Source: Deinococcus sp. (GTDB lineage Bacteria; Deinococcota; Deinococci; Deinococcales; Deinococcaceae). From it: a stretch of 12,418 nucleotides of DNA. The stretch is taken from the NCBI GenBank assembly GCA_018260275.1, contig JAGLBK010000067.1:1-12418 (forward strand). The letters are read 5' to 3'. The translations under genes were made by a program, and so were the position numbers. Under the pieces are notes generated by a model. That model was given only the letters and a program-made list of their open reading frames with translations, was not told where the DNA came from and did no database searches. Position 1 is the first letter of the stretch, and every line of letters begins with the position of its first letter. Below are positions 1-8,432 of this stretch, piece by piece.

Positions 1-846
1 CGCGGGCCGGGCGGGCGGGCCGGGCTGGAAGACGGGCTGGCGCAGCTGGGCCTGAAACTGAGCGACGTGAAACGGGTCATCGTGACTCACCACCACCCCG
101 ACCATTACGGGCTGGCGGGCGTGCTGGAAGACCTGGGGGCGCAGATCGTGCTGCTGGACATAGAAGCCCGGCACGGCGCGGCTTACTGGCAGCACTGGGA
201 CGAGTGGCTGCCCCGTGTGCTGGCCCAGATGCACGCGAACGGCCTGCCGCAGGAGCTGCACGGTTCTCAGGAGCAGTTTCACCGTGTTCTGCGGGGCATG
301 GTCACGCCTGCAAAGCTCTGGAGCACCGTGCAGGAAGGCGACCGGGTAGAACTGGCCGGACGCAGCTGGGAAGTGCTGTGGCTGCCAGGCCACGCCGACG
401 GACATCTGGCGCTGTGGCTGCCGGAAGAAGGGCTGATGATTGCCGCCGACACCATCCTGCCTCGCATTACCCCTAATATCGGCCTGTACGCTTACAGCCG
501 CCCTGACCCGCTGGCAGACTATTTCGGCACGCTGAAGCAGTACGAGGAGCTCAGTCCACGCCGGGCCATCGTCGGGCACCACGGGCCGGAAATGGGCGAC
601 GTAGCCGCGCGGGCCAGCAGTCTGCGCGACCACCACCACGAGCGGCTGGACTTTTTGCGCCGGACGGTGGCCGAGGTGCCGGGCAACGCCTATCAAGTGT
701 CCCAGAAAATGTTCACGCGCCCACTCAACGAGGCGAATCTGCGTTTTGCCCTGGCCGAAACGCTGGCGCACCTCGAACACCTGCACCTGCGCGGCGAACT
801 GGGGCGCACCGACGAGCACGGTGTGTGGGTATATCACTCCTCATAA
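1..846 (+). CDS. MBL-fold metallo-hydrolase, 5' truncated by window edge
   Basis: The frame is open from base 1 to the TAA at 844-846, giving 281 visible residues; the true start lies upstream of the window. A GTG at base 67 also opens the frame, but it falls inside the conserved approach to the metal motif and is not a plausible start. The motif THHHPDH (visible residues 29-35) is the HxHxDH metal signature of the metallo-beta-lactamase superfamily. Further likely metal ligands are H131 in PGHADGH, D150 in AADT and H193 in VGHHGP. The last ~80 residues look helical and resemble the winged-helix tail found in LACTB2-like MBL hydrolases. The substrate cannot be told from sequence; thioester, lactone or nuclease activities all occur in this superfamily. 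No convincing terminator follows it. The family is certain, the function unknown. Confidence 0.9.
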   Translation, partial: RGPGGRAGLEDGLAQLGLKLSDVKRVIVTHHHPDHYGLAGVLEDLGAQIVLLDIEARHGAAYWQHWDEWLPRVLAQMHANGLPQELHGSQEQFHRVLRGMVTPAKLWSTVQEGDRVELAGRSWEVLWLPGHADGHLALWLPEEGLMIAADTILPRITPNIGLYAYSRPDPLADYFGTLKQYEELSPRRAIVGHHGPEMGDVAARASSLRDHHHERLDFLRRTVAEVPGNAYQVSQKMFTRPLNEANLRFALAETLAHLEHLHLRGELGRTDEHGVWVYHSS

Positions 847-1071
847 AAGACCTCCTGCCAAAGTGGCTACGAGGTGGGTCTAGCGGTCAAAAAGTCTAAG
901 AGTCTAAGGGCAACAACCGCTCAGGCTTCGGGGCTTTGCCTCAATGATTTTCAGACCTGCGCGGAATGGATGACTTTGGCAGGAAGTCTAAAGGTGTTTT
1001 CTCACTGAAAGTTCCCCTCTGCAAGGAGCCCCACGCGGCCCTTTTCCTACAGGTAGTCCCCCTTACACGCC

Positions 1072-1101
1072 TTGACACCGCCTCTCCAGGCACGCCATAA
1101 T
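1072..1101 (+). promoter_or_regulatory. sigma-70-type promoter P1 of the substrate-binding protein gene
   Basis: A perfect -35 hexamer TTGACA (1072-1077) is followed after 18 bases by CATAAT (1096-1101), five of six matching the -10 consensus. Transcription would start near 1108, which is inside the first palindrome, and leave a leader of about 130 bases before the ATG at 1237. A weaker second candidate is TTGCAC (1176-1181) and TATGTT (1198-1203), 16 bases apart, which would straddle the second palindrome. Confidence 0.75.
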
Positions 1102-1103
1102 CG

Positions 1104-1121
1104 ACATACCCAAAAGTATGT
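1104..1121. promoter_or_regulatory. palindromic operator O1, ACATAC-N6-GTATGT
   Basis: This is a perfect 6+6 inverted repeat with a 6-base spacer (CCAAAA). It begins two bases after the -10 box and covers the predicted transcription start, which is a typical repressor position. Symmetry and length suit a dimeric helix-turn-helix regulator such as a TetR-family protein; that assignment is inference. Confidence 0.7.
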
Positions 1122-1184
1122 TTCCATATCGACCAATGTACAGGCCACGCCTGGTCGTCCAGACAGCTTCTTCGTTTGCACATG

Positions 1185-1202
1185 ACATACCGGTGGGTAT
1201 GT
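1185..1202. promoter_or_regulatory. palindromic operator O2, ACATAC-N6-GTATGT
   Basis: This second copy has the same outer half-sites as O1 and a different spacer (CGGTGG), which extends the symmetry to ACATACC / GGTATGT. The centre-to-centre distance from O1 is 81 bp. It lies in the leader of P1 or across the weaker candidate promoter P2, 35 bases before the start codon. Confidence 0.7.
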
Positions 1203-1236
1203 TCCCTGTTCCCTTCCACTCCTCTGGAGGTTTCCA

Positions 1237-2406
1237 ATGAAAGTAAAATCGCGTACCGTACTCGCCCTGTTATCCACCGCCCTGCTTTCCGGCAGCCTCG
1301 CCTCGGCCCAGTCGGGCACCGTCAAAGTCGGCGTCATCATGCCCTTTTCCGGCGTCTACGCGGCGCTGGGCGAGGAAGGCTGGCGCGGTATGAACCTGTA
1401 CCTGGATTCGGTCGGCAACAAGGCCGGGGGAAAGACCATCCAGCTCATCAAGGAAGACGAGGAAGCCGACCCCGCCGTGGCGCTGAAAAAGGCCAACAAG
1501 TTGATCAGCCAGGACAAGGTGGACCTGCTGGCGGGCGTGGTGCTCACCCCCAGCGCCTACGCTCTGGCTCCGGTGGTCGAGAAGGCGCAGGTGCCGCTCG
1601 TCGTGTTCAACGCGCTGGGCAACGACCTGACCCGCAGCAGGAAAAACCCGTATGTGTTCCGCGCCTCGGGTTCGGGCTGGCAGTTCAACCACCCCTTCGG
1701 TAAGTACGTGGCCGAAAAGGTCAGCAAAAACACCTTCCTGGTGGCCGCCGACTACGCTTTCGGCAAGGACTCGATCAAGGACTTCAAGGAGTCGTACACC
1801 GCCGCTGGGGGCAAGGTCGCGGGCGAGGTCTACACGCCACTAGGCAGCAGCGATTTCAGCTCTTACCTGGCCCGCATCGCCGCCGCCAAGCCGGACGCGG
1901 TCTACACCTTCCTCAGCGGCTCGGACGCCATTTTGTTCCTGAAGCAGTTCGTGCAGTTCGGGCTGAACAAATCGGTCAAACTGGCTGTTTCGGGCGATAT
2001 GGTCGATGAAAAGCTGCTGAACTCGGTCGATAAGGGTATCGCCGGGGCCATCAGCGTCGGGCCATGGGTACAGGACCTCAGCAATGCGCAGAACAAGCTG
2101 TTCGTGGCGGCCTACAAGAAGAAGTACAACGACGTCCCCGGTGTCTATGCCCTGCGTGGCTGGGACACTGCCCGCGTGGTGGCCGAGGCGATCAAAAAGA
2201 CCGGAGGCAAGACCGACGACAAGGCGGCGCTGCTGGCCGCGCTGCGGGCGACCAATTTCCCCTCGCCGCACGGCAACTTCAAATTCGATCCGGCGACCCA
2301 GAACGTCATTCATAACATCTACGTGCGGCAGGTCGTCAGCGGCCCCGACGGTCTGGTGAATAAGACCGTGGTCGGCCTCGGTTCGTTCGCCGATCCGGGC
2401 AAATAA
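1237..2406 (+). CDS. ABC transporter substrate-binding protein, branched-chain amino acid (LivJ-like) type
   Basis: This encodes 389 residues and starts at ATG with a GGAGG Shine-Dalgarno (1226-1230) 6 bases upstream. Residues 1-24 form a Sec signal peptide: lysines and an arginine near the start, a hydrophobic core, and likely cleavage after ALA-type residues ASA before Q25. The mature protein begins TVKVGVIMPFSG and has the two-lobed periplasmic binding protein type 1 fold, with the family phrase VPLVVFNALGND and a late GVYALRGWDTARVVAEA segment. It should capture a small ligand (amino acid, amide or aromatic acid) outside the membrane for an ABC permease. No permease or ATPase gene adjoins it and its own terminator closes the unit, so it works as an orphan or partners a transporter encoded elsewhere. 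The paired operators suggest tight ligand- or stress-responsive repression. Family sure, ligand unknown. Confidence 0.93.
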   Translation: MKVKSRTVLALLSTALLSGSLASAQSGTVKVGVIMPFSGVYAALGEEGWRGMNLYLDSVGNKAGGKTIQLIKEDEEADPAVALKKANKLISQDKVDLLAGVVLTPSAYALAPVVEKAQVPLVVFNALGNDLTRSRKNPYVFRASGSGWQFNHPFGKYVAEKVSKNTFLVAADYAFGKDSIKDFKESYTAAGGKVAGEVYTPLGSSDFSSYLARIAAAKPDAVYTFLSGSDAILFLKQFVQFGLNKSVKLAVSGDMVDEKLLNSVDKGIAGAISVGPWVQDLSNAQNKLFVAAYKKKYNDVPGVYALRGWDTARVVAEAIKKTGGKTDDKAALLAALRATNFPSPHGNFKFDPATQNVIHNIYVRQVVSGPDGLVNKTVVGLGSFADPGK

Positions 2407-2417
2407 CCTCCCAGTGA

Positions 2418-2465
2418 AACTCCGGCTGGCGATCCTGAAAGAGGACGGGCCAGCCGGAGTTTTTT
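2418..2465 (+). terminator. intrinsic terminator of the substrate-binding protein gene
   Basis: The stem ACTCCGGCTGG (2419-2429) pairs perfectly over 11 bp with CCAGCCGGAGT (2450-2460) and runs into TTTTT (2461-2465). It starts 12 bases after the stop codon, so the gene forms its own transcription unit. Confidence 0.93.
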
Positions 2466-2775
2466 GATGTTTACAGCAAACGTCTAAAAGTGCACCAGTC
2501 TGAGAGAGTCCCGGCGCAATTCCACACCAACCGTTATTCCAGCCGGCTCAAGATCGACCCGAAAGAAACCAGACTAAACAGGCGGTAATTTACCTTTGGG
2601 TACGAGTAAAACAGAACGGTAAAGGAAAGTTCAGGAAGCTGGGGGAACTATCCTAGCTTAAGTCATTTGATACTGGTACACTCAAGTCTCAGGGTGAGCT
2701 GCGCCCTGTACGTTCTATTTCTCCTTTTACAGCACGGCAATCTGCTCCACCACTTAACTTTTCGGAGGCCCATCC
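2466..2775. other. 310-bp gap upstream of ftsH
   Basis: No gene is seen. The stretch is clearly lower in GC than its surroundings and must hold the ftsH promoter, but I cannot fix a -35/-10 pair with confidence; TTCAGG (2630-2635) and TAGCTT (2654-2659), 18 bases apart, is one weak option. A Shine-Dalgarno GGAGG (2764-2768) lies 7 bases before the TTG start. Confidence 0.5.
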
Positions 2776-4623
<1,848 letters not shown>

Positions 4624-4641
4624 GAACCATCTCACCCGAAT

Positions 4642-4671
4642 TTCCCCGCCACCGTGCGGGGATTTTTATTT
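4642..4671 (+). terminator. intrinsic terminator of ftsH
   Basis: CCCCGC (4644-4649) pairs with GCGGGG (4656-4661) around a 6-base loop, extended by a T-A pair, and is followed by TTTTTATTT (4663-4671). It lies 20 bases after the ftsH stop. Read from the other strand it has no T-run, so it serves only ftsH. Confidence 0.9.
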
Positions 4672-4682
4672 GGCCGGAACTT

Positions 4683-5660
4683 TTATTTGCGCGTGGGCGT
4701 CACCAGTTCCAGCCTGCCGCGCCCGTGTGTGGCTTCCCAGAAGGAAAAGGTGCTGTCACCGTTGTCCCCCACCGCCACCACCTGCCGCATAGCTGCCGCC
4801 GTCGCCCGAACATCCGCCGGACTGGGAGGGGTTTCCGAGAGCAGCACCGCCAGCACCCGGAAGGTCTTTGGGCTGCCGGTGTAGTCGGGCAGGCGTGGCC
4901 CCAGCCGCCGCGTCAGGTCGGCCACAGTCAGGGTGTTCATCTTCGCGGCGCGGAACAACCCCCGTTTTTCGTCCAGCCACAAGGCTTTTTCGGCGCAGGG
5001 AAAGGGCGCGACCTCGCTGGCAGGGGCCAGACCCATCAGGTACAGCTCGAAGGTGGAGTACGGCACCGAATTGCTCCCGTTGGCCGCCGTACCGAAGGGC
5101 CGCCCGGCCAGATTTTTGGCCTGATACACGTCGTTGCCTAAGCTTTTCAGGCTGCCTGGGTCGAAGCCGCCCACCTGACTGCCCGCCCCGCAAAAGCCGA
5201 AATGCCCGCGCTCGGCGGTGGGCAGGGCGTCGTTCATCCACTGGTGGGCCAGTTCGTGCAGCAGGGGCAACCGCCAGAAGGCCGTGCGGCGCGGGAAATA
5301 CAGGATGCCCTGAAGCCGCCGCGTGCCCCCGAACCGCGCTCCGTCGTTGAACAGGGGCGCACCGATGCCGCTGACGCCGTTGCTGACGCGGAAATGGTAG
5401 CCCTCCACACTGGTCTGCGCCGGAATACTGCGGCGATTGGCGACCAGCAGCAGAAAATCGGCGTCGTCCCGGTAGCGGGCATACAGCTGCCGGGCCAGGG
5501 CTTGTAGGGCGGCGTCCCGCGCCCGACCCTCGAAGTCGGCCAGCCGCACGCCACTGACCACCAGCAGAGGCTGCCCTGGTACAGCCTGAACGGAAAGTGC
5601 CTGCCCCGCCGCCTGCCCTGACACGCAGAGCAGCGGCAACAGGCAGGCGAGGCGGCGCAC
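4683..5660 (-). CDS. secreted putative zinc metalloprotease (HExxH protein), function unknown
   Basis: This encodes 325 residues from a GTG start. An in-frame TGA two codons upstream (5664-5666) rules out a longer form. Residues 1-20 form a good signal peptide (MRR, then a leucine-rich core, cleavage near GQA), so the protein is exported. HELAHQW at 135-141 is a zincin motif: H135 and H139 would bind zinc and E136 would be the catalytic base. The phrase FELYLMGL (204-211) may provide E205 as third ligand, as in gluzincin-like enzymes; this is inference. C157 and C222 could form a disulfide. There is no Shine-Dalgarno; TACAGT (5667-5672, read on the minus strand) sits 6 bases before GTG, which fits a leaderless transcript. 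That promoter box and the start codon lie in the arm of the 5660-5821 inverted-repeat element. I recognise no named gene. Confidence 0.8.
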   Translation of the reverse strand: MRRLACLLPLLCVSGQAAGQALSVQAVPGQPLLVVSGVRLADFEGRARDAALQALARQLYARYRDDADFLLLVANRRSIPAQTSVEGYHFRVSNGVSGIGAPLFNDGARFGGTRRLQGILYFPRRTAFWRLPLLHELAHQWMNDALPTAERGHFGFCGAGSQVGGFDPGSLKSLGNDVYQAKNLAGRPFGTAANGSNSVPYSTFELYLMGLAPASEVAPFPCAEKALWLDEKRGLFRAAKMNTLTVADLTRRLGPRLPDYTGSPKTFRVLAVLLSETPPSPADVRATAAAMRQVVAVGDNGDSTFSFWEATHGRGRLELVTPTRK

Positions 5661-5821
5661 CGGTCAACTGTAGAGCAGCTTGCATGATTACGCCATTTGT
5701 AGAACCCCGCCCCAAACGGCTCCATTATTCCAGCTGCTCACTAAAAGTTACTCGCTCCGCTCGGCATAAAAAGCCACAAACAACGTGGCCTTTTTATGCA
5801 AGCTGCTCTAGAGCAAACCGG
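5660..5821. repeat. 162-bp inverted-repeat element (MITE-like or regulatory)
   Basis: The left arm (5660-5685) and right arm (5796-5821) are inverted copies. The inner 15 bases, TAGAGCAGCTTGCAT at 5671-5685 and its complement at 5796-5810, match perfectly; over the full 26 bases 22 match, by eye. The 110-bp centre has no gene but contains a strong hairpin next to the right arm. I see no obvious target-site duplication. The element fills nearly all the space between two minus-strand genes and is AT-richer than they are. It could be a degraded miniature transposable element, or simply paired regulatory sequence. A multi-copy search would tell. Confidence 0.6.
5764..5799 (-). terminator. intrinsic terminator, usable in both directions, of the iron permease-like gene
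   Basis: GCATAAAAAGCCAC (5764-5777) pairs with GTGGCCTTTTTATGC (5785-5799) with one bulged base and a 7-base loop. On either strand the hairpin is preceded by A5 and ends in T5. In the minus direction it lies about 30 bases after the stop of the 5828-6226 gene and before the zincin gene, separating the two units. It sits inside the inverted-repeat element. Confidence 0.75.
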
Positions 5822-5827
5822 CGAAGT

Positions 5828-6226
5828 TCAGTCTTCCCCGGCGCGAACTTCTTCCAGAATCTCGGCGGGGGACAGTTCGAGCAGGTCGGCGTCGTGGATC
5901 ATGCCGCGTTCGGCGCGGAGTTCCTGGAGCACGGCGTCGAGCTTGGCGTGCAGCTCGCGGGTGTCCTCGTTCTGGGCATTCTGGATCAGAAAGACCATCA
6001 GGAAGGTGACGATGGTGGTGCCGGTGTTGATAACCAGCTGCCAGGCGTCCGAGTAGTGAAACAGCGGCCCGGTGACGCCCCAGACCAGCACGATCGTGAA
6101 GGCCGCCGTAAAGGCCAGCGCCGTACCCGAGAAATCGGCGATGCGGCGCGAGAAACTCTGGAATCTGGCTTCCAGGGTCAGGCGCGGCTTACGGATGATC
6201 TGGGCGGCAGTGTTGCTGATGGTCAT
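5828..6226 (-). CDS. low-affinity iron permease family small membrane protein
   Basis: This encodes 132 residues from ATG, with AGGAGGTG (complement of 6231-6238) just upstream, the strongest Shine-Dalgarno in the window. The layout is an N-terminal basic region (RKPRLTLEARFQSFSRRIADFSG), a first helix from about 34 to 56 (GTALAFTAAFTIVLVWGVTG), a short loop with FHYSDAWQLVINTGTT, a second helix TIVTFLMVFLIQNAQNEDT, then a soluble acidic tail. This pattern, especially the WQLVINTGTTIVTFLMVFLIQN segment, is that of bacterial proteins annotated as low-affinity iron permease. The iron label comes from a distant fungal relation, so real transport activity is unproven; the two-helix size suggests an oligomer or an accessory. 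It is divergent from the PuuD-like gene across 91 bases. Confidence 0.85.
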   Translation of the reverse strand: MTISNTAAQIIRKPRLTLEARFQSFSRRIADFSGTALAFTAAFTIVLVWGVTGPLFHYSDAWQLVINTGTTIVTFLMVFLIQNAQNEDTRELHAKLDAVLQELRAERGMIHDADLLELSPAEILEEVRAGED

Positions 6227-6304
6227 GGGACACCTCCTGTGCCAACGGTTCGGCCCACAAAGCCTGCGCGGCCAGATTGAGCGTCACATGAAACGCCGGG
6301 CGGT

Positions 6305-6310
6305 TATGCT
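6305..6310 (+). promoter_or_regulatory. putative leaderless -10 box of the PuuD-like gene
   Basis: TATGCT fits the TANNNT pattern and lies 7 bases before the ATG at 6318, which has no Shine-Dalgarno. Transcription would start at or next to the start codon. No good -35 was found at the right distance. Confidence 0.5.
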
Positions 6311-6317
6311 GCTCTGC

Positions 6318-7010
6318 ATGGCTTCCCGTCCTCTGATCGGCCTGAGCTGCTCGCAATTTTTCACGACTTTTTACCGCAACGGGGTCGCCAAGCACTACAC
6401 CGAGGCGCTCGAACAGGTCGGGGCGCTGCCAATGCTGCTGCCCGTCCTCCCTGAGCTGGCCGCCGACTATGCCCGGCAGGTCGACGCCGTCCTGCTGACC
6501 GGCGGTGTGGATGTTCATCCCCGTCATTTCGGAGAGCATCCTCGGCGTGGTCTGGGCGCAGTAGACGAACAGCGCGACGCCTTTGAAGAAGCGCTTTACC
6601 GCGCGGCCCGCGAACTGGGCAAACCCGTTTTCGGCATCTGCCGGGGCCTTCAGATGATCAATGTGCTGGAAGGCGGCACCCTCTGGCAGCACCTGCCCGA
6701 CGCGCCCGACAGCTGGATAGATCACAGCCAGCAGGCCGACCCGCCCGTGCTGGGCCACGAAGTCGCGTTCAGCGCGGGCAGTCTGCTGGAACGCCACCAC
6801 GGCGCACGGGCACTGGTCAACTCGTACCACCACCAGGCCATCCGTGAACTGGCCCCGACGCTGCGGGCCACCGCCGTCGCCCCGGACGGCATCGTCGAGG
6901 GCATCGAGGGCGACGGACTGCTGGCCGTGCAGTGGCACCCCGAGCTGCTGTTTGCCGCGCATCCTCACACGCTGGGCACGTTCAAGGCTTTTATGAGCCT
7001 GCTGAAGTAA
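6318..7010 (+). CDS. class I glutamine amidotransferase-like hydrolase (gamma-glutamyl-gamma-aminobutyrate hydrolase, PuuD-like)
   Basis: This encodes 230 residues. I choose the ATG at 6318 because the family normally begins with a few residues before RPLIGLS, and because a TANNNT box lies 7 bases upstream; in-frame ATGs at 6288 and 6306 would add an atypical MKRRAVMLLC stretch. The nucleophile is C108 in GICRGLQ, and the catalytic pair is H207/E209 in QWHPE. VLLTGGVDVHP (59-69) is the family's oxyanion-side motif. Members remove the gamma-glutamyl group from gamma-glutamyl-GABA in putrescine breakdown, or cleave other gamma-glutamyl amides. No other putrescine genes adjoin, so the substrate is uncertain. 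tatA follows 76 bases later on the same strand and may be cotranscribed. Confidence 0.9.
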   Translation: MASRPLIGLSCSQFFTTFYRNGVAKHYTEALEQVGALPMLLPVLPELAADYARQVDAVLLTGGVDVHPRHFGEHPRRGLGAVDEQRDAFEEALYRAARELGKPVFGICRGLQMINVLEGGTLWQHLPDAPDSWIDHSQQADPPVLGHEVAFSAGSLLERHHGARALVNSYHHQAIRELAPTLRATAVAPDGIVEGIEGDGLLAVQWHPELLFAAHPHTLGTFKAFMSLLK

Positions 7011-7086
7011 CCCAGCCTGGCGGCGGCACCAGCGGCACAGCGGCAGGTTTAACCCAGGATTTAACGTCGGGGGAGAGAGTGACAGC

Positions 7087-7407
7087 ATGTTTAACCTTCT
7101 GGAACCCGGCCACCTGATCCCGATTCTGCTGGTCGCCCTGATCGTCTTTGGCCCCAAGCGCCTGCCGGAGCTGGGCAAGAGCCTCGGCGGGGCGCTGCGC
7201 GAGTTTCGCCGGGGCACCCAGGGCCTCAAGGAAGAGTTCGAGGAAGCCGTTCACGACAAGCCCACACCTGCCGAGACCATCGTCATCAGTGCCCAGCCCG
7301 CTGCGCCCGTGACCGTTCTCCCGGCGGCCCAGGCCATGCCAGCCATGACGGAAACAGCAGTCGTGACGGAAGGGGCGGCCCCTGGCGCCGCAAAGACCAT
7401 CGCCTGA
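7087..7407 (+). CDS. tatA: Sec-independent (twin-arginine) translocase subunit TatA/TatE
   Basis: This encodes 106 residues from ATG, with a GGGGGAGAG Shine-Dalgarno region about 10 bases upstream. The single N-terminal helix (about residues 3-21, LIPILLVALIVF), the FGPKRLPELGKSLG hinge (about 21-34) and the following amphipathic helix (ALREFRRGTQGLKEEFEEA) are the TatA hallmark. The last ~45 residues are low-complexity (alanine, proline, threonine, valine) and probably disordered. TatA oligomers form the passage through which TatBC-bound folded proteins with RR signal peptides cross the cytoplasmic membrane. No tatC is in the window, so the partner lies elsewhere. TatB is less likely given the FGP motif and length. 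It converges on hpaI across 157 bases, where I see no proper terminator. Confidence 0.93.
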   Translation: MFNLLEPGHLIPILLVALIVFGPKRLPELGKSLGGALREFRRGTQGLKEEFEEAVHDKPTPAETIVISAQPAAPVTVLPAAQAMPAMTETAVVTEGAAPGAAKTIA

Positions 7408-7564
7408 CCGAATGGCCTGTGGCTGGCAAAGTTCCGATCAACGTACGGAGAGGGTCAGGACCGACCTGTTCATTGCCGTCCAGTACGCGCCGAATAGACC
7501 ACTGGAAGGTTAATGGAGCGCTTGAGGTCAAAAGGCCACCTCAACCACTCTCGCTTTGCAGCAG

Positions 7565-8374
7565 TCAGTACGGCCCGGATGGTTCGTTTTGCTCGGTTTT
7601 GCTGCCCGCCTTGAAGCTTTGGGCCAGTGCGCGTGCCCCGCGTGCCAGCAGCGTCGTGTCCACGCCCACCGCCACGAAGGTCACGCCCAGTTCCAGGTAA
7701 CGGCGCGAGAGTTTTTCGTCGGCGCTGAGAATGCCCGCCGCCTTGCCCGCCGCCACGATTCGAGTGATGGCCCCTTCGATGGCCTGCACCACGTCCGGAT
7801 GCCCTGGATTCCCCAGGTGGCCCAGGCTGGCGCTGAGGTCGGCGGGGCCGATAAAGACACCGTCCACGCCGTCTACCTCTAAAATCGCGTCCAGATTATC
7901 CAGCGCCATTTTCGTTTCGGCCTGCACCAGCAGACAGATTTCGTCGTTGGCCCGGTGCAGGTAGTCCGGCACCGCGTTCCAGCGTGAGGCGCGGGCCAGA
8001 GCGCTGCCCACACCGCGTATGCCCTGGGGCGGGTAGCGGGTGGCGGCGACCATCCGCCGGGCCTGCTCGGCGGTGTCGATCATCGGAACGAGCAGGTTCT
8101 GCACGCCCAGATCGAGGTACTGCTTGACCAGATGCACCTCACCGACGGGCGGGCGCACGACAGGGGAGACCGGGTAAGGGGCAACAGCCTGCAAGATGCT
8201 CAACGTAGTACGGACATCGTTGGGCGCGTGTTCTCCATCGATCAGCAGCCAGTCGAAGCCCGCCCCGGCGCAGATTTCGGCGCAGTAGGGGTCGGCCAGG
8301 CCCAGCCATAGGCCGATCTGGGATTGTTTCTGCGTCAGGGCCGCCTTGAACGGGTTATGCAGCGGGTCGGTCAT
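7565..8374 (-). CDS. hpaI: 4-hydroxy-2-oxoheptane-1,7-dioate aldolase (HpaI/HpcH, class II)
   Basis: This encodes 269 residues, close to the usual ~260. The HpcH/HpaI TIM-barrel motifs are all present: H49 in DGEHAP (general base), R74 in VVRPP (carboxylate binding), and the divalent-metal ligands E153 in VQAET and D179 in GPADLS. GIRGVG (118-123) precedes them as in the E. coli enzyme. The reaction is retro-aldol cleavage of 4-hydroxy-2-oxoheptanedioate to pyruvate and succinic semialdehyde, the last step of homoprotocatechuate breakdown. The ATG at 8374 has no well-placed Shine-Dalgarno; TATTCT (complement of 8381-8386) lies 6 bases upstream, fitting a leaderless start and its own promoter. 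It is cut off from the other hpa genes by the oppositely oriented oxidoreductase. Related aldolases for rhamnonate or glucarate acids are the alternative, but the neighbours favour HpaI. Confidence 0.9.
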   Translation of the reverse strand: MTDPLHNPFKAALTQKQSQIGLWLGLADPYCAEICAGAGFDWLLIDGEHAPNDVRTTLSILQAVAPYPVSPVVRPPVGEVHLVKQYLDLGVQNLLVPMIDTAEQARRMVAATRYPPQGIRGVGSALARASRWNAVPDYLHRANDEICLLVQAETKMALDNLDAILEVDGVDGVFIGPADLSASLGHLGNPGHPDVVQAIEGAITRIVAAGKAAGILSADEKLSRRYLELGVTFVAVGVDTTLLARGARALAQSFKAGSKTEQNEPSGPY

Positions 8375-8380
8375 AGCGTC

Positions 8381-8386
8381 AGAATA
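8381..8386 (-). promoter_or_regulatory. putative leaderless -10 box of hpaI
   Basis: Read on the minus strand this is TATTCT, six bases before the hpaI ATG. It lies in a 58-bp divergent gap shared with the oxidoreductase gene, which itself has GATACT (8421-8426) six bases before its ATG. No clear -35 hexamers were seen. Confidence 0.5.
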
Positions 8387-8432
8387 GTCCTAAGTTACGG
8401 TCAGCAGGCCCCGGCAGGCGGATACTCGGGAT

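Larger units (their letters stand above)
847..1236. promoter_or_regulatory. 390-bp intergenic regulatory region upstream of the substrate-binding protein gene
   Basis: There is no convincing gene here. The left part (847-1070) holds a tandem direct repeat of AGTCTAAG at 893-900 and 901-908, with a related AGTCTAAA at 985-992; their meaning is unknown. The right part carries the promoter, two palindromes and the Shine-Dalgarno listed separately. Short open frames in this stretch have no family-like sequence. Confidence 0.6.

Noticed and set aside
2658..2674. Possible radiation/desiccation response motif upstream of ftsH
   Set aside because: TTAAGTCATT resembles the left half of the Deinococcus RDRM palindrome, but the right half (TGATACTG) matches poorly, so I do not call it.
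5660..5700. Resemblance to a cloning-vector lacZ/polylinker region
   Set aside because: CATGATTACGCCA and AGCTTGCATG both occur in pUC-type vectors, but in a different order and with no longer match, and AGCTTGCATG lies in an inverted-repeat arm that has a partner at 5796-5821. Chance similarity is likelier than vector sequence; comparison with an independent assembly would settle it.
4756..5715. 319-residue minus-strand frame overlapping the zincin gene
   Set aside because: It is arginine/glycine/alanine-rich and lacks domain features, while the frame ending at 4683 has a signal peptide and HELAHQW. Its ATG lies in the inverted-repeat element.
6072..6317. Upstream extension of the PuuD-like protein
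   Set aside because: The frame is open to 6072, but this part overlaps the divergent iron permease-like gene and adds no family sequence. The ATG at 6318 fits family length and has a -10 box at leaderless distance.
7522..7544. TTGAGGT-N9-ACCTCAA hairpin between tatA and hpaI as a shared terminator
   Set aside because: The stem is only 7 bp and neither strand has a T-run after it, so terminator function is not supported.
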